Shown here one piece after another: positions 30,163 to 35,044 of a stretch of 35,044 nt of DNA. Below the pieces are notes generated by a model. That model did not search any database, had not been told where the DNA came from, and worked only from the letters and a program-made list of their open reading frames with translations. A program made the translations under genes and the position numbers. Position 1 is the first letter of the stretch. Each line of letters begins with the position of its first letter. Origin of the DNA: Campylobacterales bacterium. GTDB taxonomy: Bacteria > Campylobacterota > Campylobacteria > Campylobacterales > Sulfurimonadaceae. The stretch is taken from contig JAJRQV010000008.1 of the NCBI GenBank assembly GCA_024280035.1, positions 1 to 35,044 of the forward strand, given 5' to 3'.

Positions 30163-32918
30163 TACGCCATTACCTCTTCACAACGTGTACACAATGACTC
30201 TTCAGCCTTAGCCTTAAACTTCCAACAACGTGGACACTTAAAATCTGTTGATTTAAAGATAGTAAACTTGTCGCCTTGAACTTCGAAGCTTCCAAAGTTT
30301 TCACCCACACTTTCACTTACAATTCCAGAAACTTGGAACCAGTCTTCAGCGTCTGTTGCCTCTAAAGCATTAACCACCTCACTCTTAGTCACAATAACTA
30401 AAGCCAGAGTATCTTTAATCGTTTTTTCTTTCTTAAGTGCATCTACAATCACAGAGAACTGTGTTCTTGCCTCAGACATATAGACCTCATTAAATAAAGA
30501 AGCGGGTGCATCAATAGGCGTATACACTAAATCAAAAATATCTTCTGCCTCACCCTTAAGAAGTGCAGGAAGTGTTTCTAAAATTTCATCTGCTGTATAC
30601 GTAAGTACCGGAGCAAGAAGAAGCAGTAATGGTTTTAAGATAATTGCCATTGCTGATTGAGAGGCTCTACGTGTCACGGAGTCTTTTGCATCACAATAAA
30701 GACTATCTTTTGTTACGGCTAAATAAATTCCTGAAAGCTCATTAACAATGAAGTTAGTAATCACTGACATTCCTTGGACATAGTTATACTCACCAAAAAG
30801 TTTCTGTGCCTCATCAAATACAACACTGGCTTTAGAAACAATCCATTGATCCATTAGACCTAAGTCTTTGTATTCACCGATAGTCTCTAAATCATTAATG
30901 TTTGCCATTAAAAATCTAAAAGTATTTCTAATTTTTCTGTACTGTTCTGCTGTCTGTTTTAAGATGTCATCCGAGATTTTCAAGTCGGTTTGATAATCAG
31001 AAAGGGCTACCCAAAGACGTAAAATCTCTGAACCGTACTGTTTAATGACTTTTTCAGGAGCAATAACATTACCCTTAGACTTAGACATCTTCTCACCCTT
31101 AGCATCCACAGTGAAACCATGGGTTAAAAGTGCTTTATACGGTGCTTTATGCTCAACTGCCGCAGAAAGGAAAAGAGACGATTGGAACCAACCTCTGTGC
31201 TGATCAGAACCTTCTAGATATAAATCTGCTTGATATTTTCCAGCATCATAATTACGAGACTTTAAAACAGAGTTCCAAGTCGAGCCTGAATCAAACCATA
31301 CATCTAAGATATCCGTAACTTTTTCGACTTCATCTGCCTTATAACCTGCACCTGGATAGAGAAGGTGTTCTGTTGGTAATGAATACCAAGCATCTGAACC
31401 TTGCATCTCAAACACCATCGCGGTAAAGTTCAGAACTTTTTCATCAAGAAGCACTTCGCCCGTAGCCTTTACTCTAAAAAATGCGATTGGAACTCCCCAG
31501 TCACGTTGACGAGAGATACACCAGTCAGGACGGTTTTCAACCATAGAAGTCAGGCGTTTACGCCCCGTTGCAGGATAAAAAGAAGTTTCATCAACCCCTT
31601 CCATTGCGATTTCTCTTAAGGTTTTTTCTTCACCCTCAGGATTTTCATCTACTGAGATAAACCACTGACGTGTTGCTCTAAAGATAAGTGGCGTATGTGA
31701 ACGCCAACAGTGTGGATACGAGTGTATAAACTTAGAAACTTTAAGTAGTTTGTCACCCAAAAGTTCATTAATGGTGTCATTACACTTAAAAATATGTTTA
31801 CCTACAAACTCTTCAGGGTTTGGAAGAAGTTGGTCTTTTACCACTGTCTCATCATAACACCCTGTCTCATCAACAGGCATAACTACTTCAAGATTATACT
31901 TAAGCCCTACACGGTAATCATCTTCACCATGACCCGGAGCCGTATGAACACAACCCGTACCATTTTCCATTAAAACATGCTCACCAAGAACAATAGTAGA
32001 AGCACGTCCATTTAGAGGATTAATGGTATGAAGCTTATCAAAAACAGTCGCATCAAAGCTTTGAACGATCTTACCGTTAAGCACTTCTTGCTCAATCATC
32101 TGCCCATAAAGTTTTTCCGCAACAATATAACCATCTTGTGTACGTACATACTTCTCTTCAGGGTTTAAAGAGATTCCTGTATTGGCAGGAAGGGTCCAAG
32201 GTGTTGTTGTCCAGATAACTAAAGCAGCATCGCCTTCAATCGAAGCTCTTACTTTTGCCTCATCCGAAAGTTCAAAAGCAACAAAAATTGAGAAATCTTC
32301 TTTATCTTCGTACTCAACTTCAGCTTCTGCAAGGGCTGTTCTTTCTGCCCATGACCAAAATACAGGTTTAGAACGTTCGGTTAAAAGACCTTTTTTAGCT
32401 ACTGAACATAAGGTACGGTAGATGTTTGCTTCAAACTTGTAATCCATTGTTACATAAGGCTTGTCCCAGTCAGCAATAATACCTAACTCTTTGAATTCCT
32501 CTTTTTGGATATCTACAAATTTAGCGGCATGTTCTCTACAAAGTTTACGTACTTCATGCGTTTCTAGAAGCTCTTTTTTCTGTTTTCCACCCAGTTTTTT
32601 CTCGACTTGTTGCTCAATTGGTAGACCATGACAGTCCCAACCTGGCGTAAAACGAACCGACTTACCATTAAAGTAGTTCTGTTTAATAATGATATCTTTT
32701 AAGATTTTATTTAAGGCATGTCCAATATGAATATGCCCATTGGCATAAGGAGGGCCATCATGCAAGGTAAAAGATTCCGCGTCTTTACGGTTTGCTTTCA
32801 TCTTTGCATAAACATCTTTTTCAAACCACGCTTTATAACGCGGTGCTTCATTGTTCAGTAAGTTCCCTCTCATTGGGAAAGCTGTGTTTGGTAAAAGAAG
32901 TGTATCTTTATAGTTCAT
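30162..32918 (-). CDS. ileS: Isoleucyl-tRNA synthetase
   Basis: Charges tRNA(Ile) with isoleucine. The 918-residue class I synthetase has the HIGH motif in PPYANGHIHIGHALNKILKD, the CP1 editing domain with WTTTPWTLPANTGI, HPGHGEDDY-type motif (TAPGHGEDDY), the DWCISRQRDWGVPIAF strand, the KMSKS loop GEKMSKSKGN, the anticodon-binding helical part and a C-terminal zinc motif (CPRCWKF ... CTRCEEV, ~895-915). Full length, no lesions. It leads a long leftward series through guaB. A -10 element lies ~85 bases upstream. Confidence 0.98.
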   Translation of the reverse strand: MNYKDTLLLPNTAFPMRGNLLNNEAPRYKAWFEKDVYAKMKANRKDAESFTLHDGPPYANGHIHIGHALNKILKDIIIKQNYFNGKSVRFTPGWDCHGLPIEQQVEKKLGGKQKKELLETHEVRKLCREHAAKFVDIQKEEFKELGIIADWDKPYVTMDYKFEANIYRTLCSVAKKGLLTERSKPVFWSWAERTALAEAEVEYEDKEDFSIFVAFELSDEAKVRASIEGDAALVIWTTTPWTLPANTGISLNPEEKYVRTQDGYIVAEKLYGQMIEQEVLNGKIVQSFDATVFDKLHTINPLNGRASTIVLGEHVLMENGTGCVHTAPGHGEDDYRVGLKYNLEVVMPVDETGCYDETVVKDQLLPNPEEFVGKHIFKCNDTINELLGDKLLKVSKFIHSYPHCWRSHTPLIFRATRQWFISVDENPEGEEKTLREIAMEGVDETSFYPATGRKRLTSMVENRPDWCISRQRDWGVPIAFFRVKATGEVLLDEKVLNFTAMVFEMQGSDAWYSLPTEHLLYPGAGYKADEVEKVTDILDVWFDSGSTWNSVLKSRNYDAGKYQADLYLEGSDQHRGWFQSSLFLSAAVEHKAPYKALLTHGFTVDAKGEKMSKSKGNVIAPEKVIKQYGSEILRLWVALSDYQTDLKISDDILKQTAEQYRKIRNTFRFLMANINDLETIGEYKDLGLMDQWIVSKASVVFDEAQKLFGEYNYVQGMSVITNFIVNELSGIYLAVTKDSLYCDAKDSVTRRASQSAMAIILKPLLLLLAPVLTYTADEILETLPALLKGEAEDIFDLVYTPIDAPASLFNEVYMSEARTQFSVIVDALKKEKTIKDTLALVIVTKSEVVNALEATDAEDWFQVSGIVSESVGENFGSFEVQGDKFTIFKSTDFKCPRCWKFKAKAEESLCTRCEEVMA

Positions 32919-33001
32919 CTATTATCCTAGATTGTATTCGAAACTGATCTTTGGTACTAAAGATAGTAACTTAAGTTCAATTTATAATTTAAAATTTTTG
33001 C

Positions 33002-33007
33002 ATTATA
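33002..33007 (-). promoter_or_regulatory. -10 element (TATAAT) for ileS
   Basis: Minus-strand ATAGATATAATGC gives a consensus TATAAT about 85 bases before the ileS ATG. No clear -35. It would start the ileS-gatA-guaB series. Confidence 0.45.
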
Positions 33008-33045
33008 TCTATAAAGCGATTAAAAAGGGCTGATATTTTTGATGT

Positions 33046-33074
33046 ATACACGCCCTTGGAGCTTTAACGTGTAT
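33046..33074. promoter_or_regulatory. Inverted repeat ATACACG...CGTGTAT between ileS and cinA
   Basis: Perfect 7-base arms (33046-33052 and 33068-33074) with a 15-base GC-richer loop, in the divergent spacer. It lies upstream of the cinA-like -10 and could be an operator or a chance hairpin. Weakly supported. Confidence 0.3.
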
Positions 33075-33103
33075 GACAATTAATGCTATTTTTTAAACTA
33101 TGT

Positions 33104-33109
33104 TATACT
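33104..33109 (+). promoter_or_regulatory. Extended -10 (TATACT) for the CinA-like gene
   Basis: TGTTATACT is an extended -10 (TG-N-TATACT) 27 bases before the GTG start, preceded by an AT-rich TTTTTT tract as in many Campylobacterota promoters. Confidence 0.5.
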
Positions 33110-33135
33110 TTTCATAATTAATTCAAGGATTATAC

Positions 33136-34227
33136 GTGGAAAAAATTGTCTTATTTATAGGTAGAAAGTTTAGAGTAAACCCTCCTTTTAAAGAGTATAT
33201 AAAAAGAGAAATTGCCTCAAATCTTGGTGAAGTCAACGCCTATTATTACTATCGTGAAAATGACAATGCCCTATTTTTACATCTAGAAAGTATCCTTAAA
33301 AAAGAGGCACAACTCCTTATTGTTACGACAAAATCAGCTTCAACTGTTATAGGTAAACTGCTGTGTACCATTACTCAAGACAACCAAATTTTAAAAGAAA
33401 ATATGCTTATTCCTTCATCTACTTCTATTTTTGAAGATAATACTTATCTTTTGCATTATAAAAAATCTCATATTAATGTTTTAACCGCATCAGAAAATGA
33501 AGAACTTCCCCAAATTTTAATTAAGAATGAGACCCGTTCAGCTGATGTACAGATTTTTGACATGGATATTGAAACAGCAAATGCCCTTCTTTTGCCTCTT
33601 GCACAAACTTATGAAGTCAAGCTCCATTTTACAGTCTTAGTAAAAGAGTGGTTAACCCTTAATATAGAGAGTAAAAAATATGGGCATATTTCACAATTTA
33701 TCTCTTCGGCTACCTCTTTGTTAAATACAAAACTTATTCCTGCTTCAAATATTGCAGCCTTTATTATTCAAAAACTATCTCATGCTGGTAAAAAAATCTC
33801 TCTTGCCGAATCATGTACAGGAGGGCTTATTGCTTCATTTCTAACTAAAGAGAGTGGCTCATCTTCTATTTTTGATGGTTCTTTAGTGACCTATTCTAAC
33901 CTTTTAAAGGCCAATTGGTTAGCTGTAGACAGTGCCATTCTTGAAAAACATGGTGCAGTCAGTAAAGAGGTTGTTTTAGAGATGAGTGAGGGAACACTTA
34001 ATGTCAGTGACGCCGATTATGCACTCTCTGTAAGTGGGATAGCAGGACCCGATGGAGGAAGTGACTTAAAACCTGTGGGTACAGTTTTTATCTCTGCACG
34101 TTCAAAAACAGATGTAATTGTACAAGCCTGTCATTTTAGAGGCGATAGAAATTATATTCAAGACCAAAGTGCTTTATACGCAATAAAAATGTTACTCTGT
34201 TTAGATAAAGAGCTCTTTTTTAACTAA
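33136..34227 (+). CDS. CinA-family protein (NMN amidohydrolase C-domain)
   Basis: A 363-residue protein. The C-terminal ~155 residues (from ~205) form a CinA domain, which in characterised proteins deamidates nicotinamide mononucleotide (PncC): AESCTGGLIASFLT, FDGSLVTYSNLLK, SVSGIAGPDGGSDLKPVGTVF and a final helix. The N-terminal ~195 residues are divergent from the usual MoaB/MogA-like CinA N-domain, with no recognisable GxxGPTxDD motif, so a pyrophosphatase activity is uncertain. The start is a GTG with an AAGGA ribosome-binding site six bases before it. It is divergent from ileS and converges with the nuclease-like gene, 10 bases apart. Confidence 0.85.
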   Translation: MEKIVLFIGRKFRVNPPFKEYIKREIASNLGEVNAYYYYRENDNALFLHLESILKKEAQLLIVTTKSASTVIGKLLCTITQDNQILKENMLIPSSTSIFEDNTYLLHYKKSHINVLTASENEELPQILIKNETRSADVQIFDMDIETANALLLPLAQTYEVKLHFTVLVKEWLTLNIESKKYGHISQFISSATSLLNTKLIPASNIAAFIIQKLSHAGKKISLAESCTGGLIASFLTKESGSSSIFDGSLVTYSNLLKANWLAVDSAILEKHGAVSKEVVLEMSEGTLNVSDADYALSVSGIAGPDGGSDLKPVGTVFISARSKTDVIVQACHFRGDRNYIQDQSALYAIKMLLCLDKELFFN

Positions 34228-34237
34228 TCTATATTTC

Positions 34238-35044
34238 TTATATTGATGATACTATTGAAAAGTCATGTACGTTCTTTTCATCTAAGTTGCAAGTACTAAC
34301 AACCTTTAGTTGTGACAAAACTTTTTTTAATGTCTCTGCAACTTGATTACCTCTTACGAGTAAAGGATTATTAAAAATAAGTTCATGTTTAAGTTTACCA
34401 TCACTGATAGACCATTTCACGTATACACTTAAATGTCGATTACCTTCCCATTTAGGAGGTTTATTTAAGGTTCTATAGTTCAACGCCTTACAAGCAAAAT
34501 ATATTTTTGGTTTTTGTTCAATTAAATAAGTATCAATTAATGTCAAATCATCTAATATTATTTGTGCCGTTTTATATTTAGCTATATCATCAACAAACAA
34601 TAAATAATTTGCAATTCCTGACTCAGAAACCCTTTTCCTTTGATAAACGCATTCTTTTTATCCTCATCAAGTAAAAGACCTTTATAAACTTCTTCAGGAC
34701 TTACATCTATTTCACCAGAAAGTTCACCATTTAACTTATTAAAAAATTCAAATCTCCAGCCTAATGTAATTGACCCAGGTTCATTCTTATCATGTCCATA
34801 TTTATAAATAAGATGTTTTTGCTCAAACTTATCTTTTAAAGTTAATACATTTCTCATTACTATTTCTTTCCAAGTATCTCCAAAATAAACTTCTGCTCTT
34901 ATATCACTTATTTTATTCTCTAAAAAATCTGCATTATTTTTTTTACAGAAACCTTAATCTCCTTGATAATATTTTTATTTTTTAATTGAACATATATATC
35001 AGTTTTAGGCTCACCTTTCTCACTTGATGGCTTATCTACAACAG
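34238..35044 (-). pseudogene. Frameshifted gene, possible PD-(D/E)XK-like restriction endonuclease, truncated at window end
   Basis: Three successive frames read as one protein when two bases are added. From the edge: VVDKPSSEKGEPKTDIYVQL...EIKVSVKK (35043-34945), then NNADFLENKISDIRAEVYFG...SPEEVYKGLL...AFIKGKG, then VSESGIANYLLFVDDIAKYKTAQ...FACKALNYRT...HDFSIVSSI. The breaks are at an 8-T tract (34937-34944) and at CCCTTTT (34630-34636); one extra base each restores the reading. The N-terminal EPKTDIYV...IKVSVKK pattern (Asp, then Ser-x-Lys in a hydrophobic strand) resembles the core of PD-(D/E)XK nucleases, including restriction enzymes. That is inference; no methylase is visible, and the gene runs past base 35044. 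It could be decayed, phase-variable, or misread. Confidence 0.55.

Overview
The window is low-GC DNA from a member of the Campylobacterota (epsilonproteobacteria), most likely a free-living relative of Sulfurimonas, Sulfurovum or Arcobacter. The evidence is gene content and gene order. The string ligA / response regulator / mutS2 / small membrane protein / murC / dapC resembles the Helicobacter pylori HP0615-HP0624 neighbourhood. The pair tlyA-ribF is typical of Campylobacter, the TolC / adaptor / RND pump order matches hefABC, and ileS / small membrane ORF / gatA / guaB also recalls Campylobacter. These comparisons are from memory and were not searched. No rRNA, tRNA, CRISPR array, insertion sequence or prophage gene was recognised. 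Only three genes lie on the + strand: a hypothetical at the left edge, a cytochrome c and a CinA-like gene.

Layout. 1-5.2 kb: hypothetical protein, periplasmic thioredoxin-domain protein (YyaL/DUF255), a decayed spacer with the start of an SMR transporter, ribF, tlyA, msrB and a GAF-domain protein behind a possible Fur box. 5.3-13.9 kb: a housekeeping block read leftwards (dapC, helical hypothetical, murC, small membrane protein, mutS2, response regulator, ligA). 13.9-20.4 kb: a TetR-controlled tripartite RND efflux operon (tetR, tolC-like, adaptor, RND) whose adaptor is frameshifted; a perfect 7-4-7 palindrome sits just before tetR. 20.4-20.8 kb: a lipoprotein cytochrome c. 20.8-33 kb: one long leftward series, ileS, a 38-codon membrane ORF, gatA, guaB, a structured leader, a broken metY, metX, xseB, a nitrilase-fold protein lacking its nucleophile, a 7TM sensor kinase and a ThiF-like E1 enzyme. 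33.1-35 kb: a CinA-like protein and a truncated, doubly frameshifted gene that may be a restriction-type nuclease.

The points that stand out are these. (1) A 41-bp perfect direct repeat brackets a 125-bp insert between the kinase and the ThiF-like gene; the insert split the original gene start and the second copy rebuilds it. (2) A region of about 290 bp before metY has strong hairpins and four TGTTTTCC boxes spaced 15/25/15. (3) Three loci carry four single-base losses in or beside homopolymers. These may be assembly error, phase variation or real decay; metY also has an in-frame stop. (4) A small translationally coupled membrane gene lies between ileS and gatA. (5) The spacer between ribF and yyaL looks like two gene remnants. 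No clearly new multi-gene system was found.
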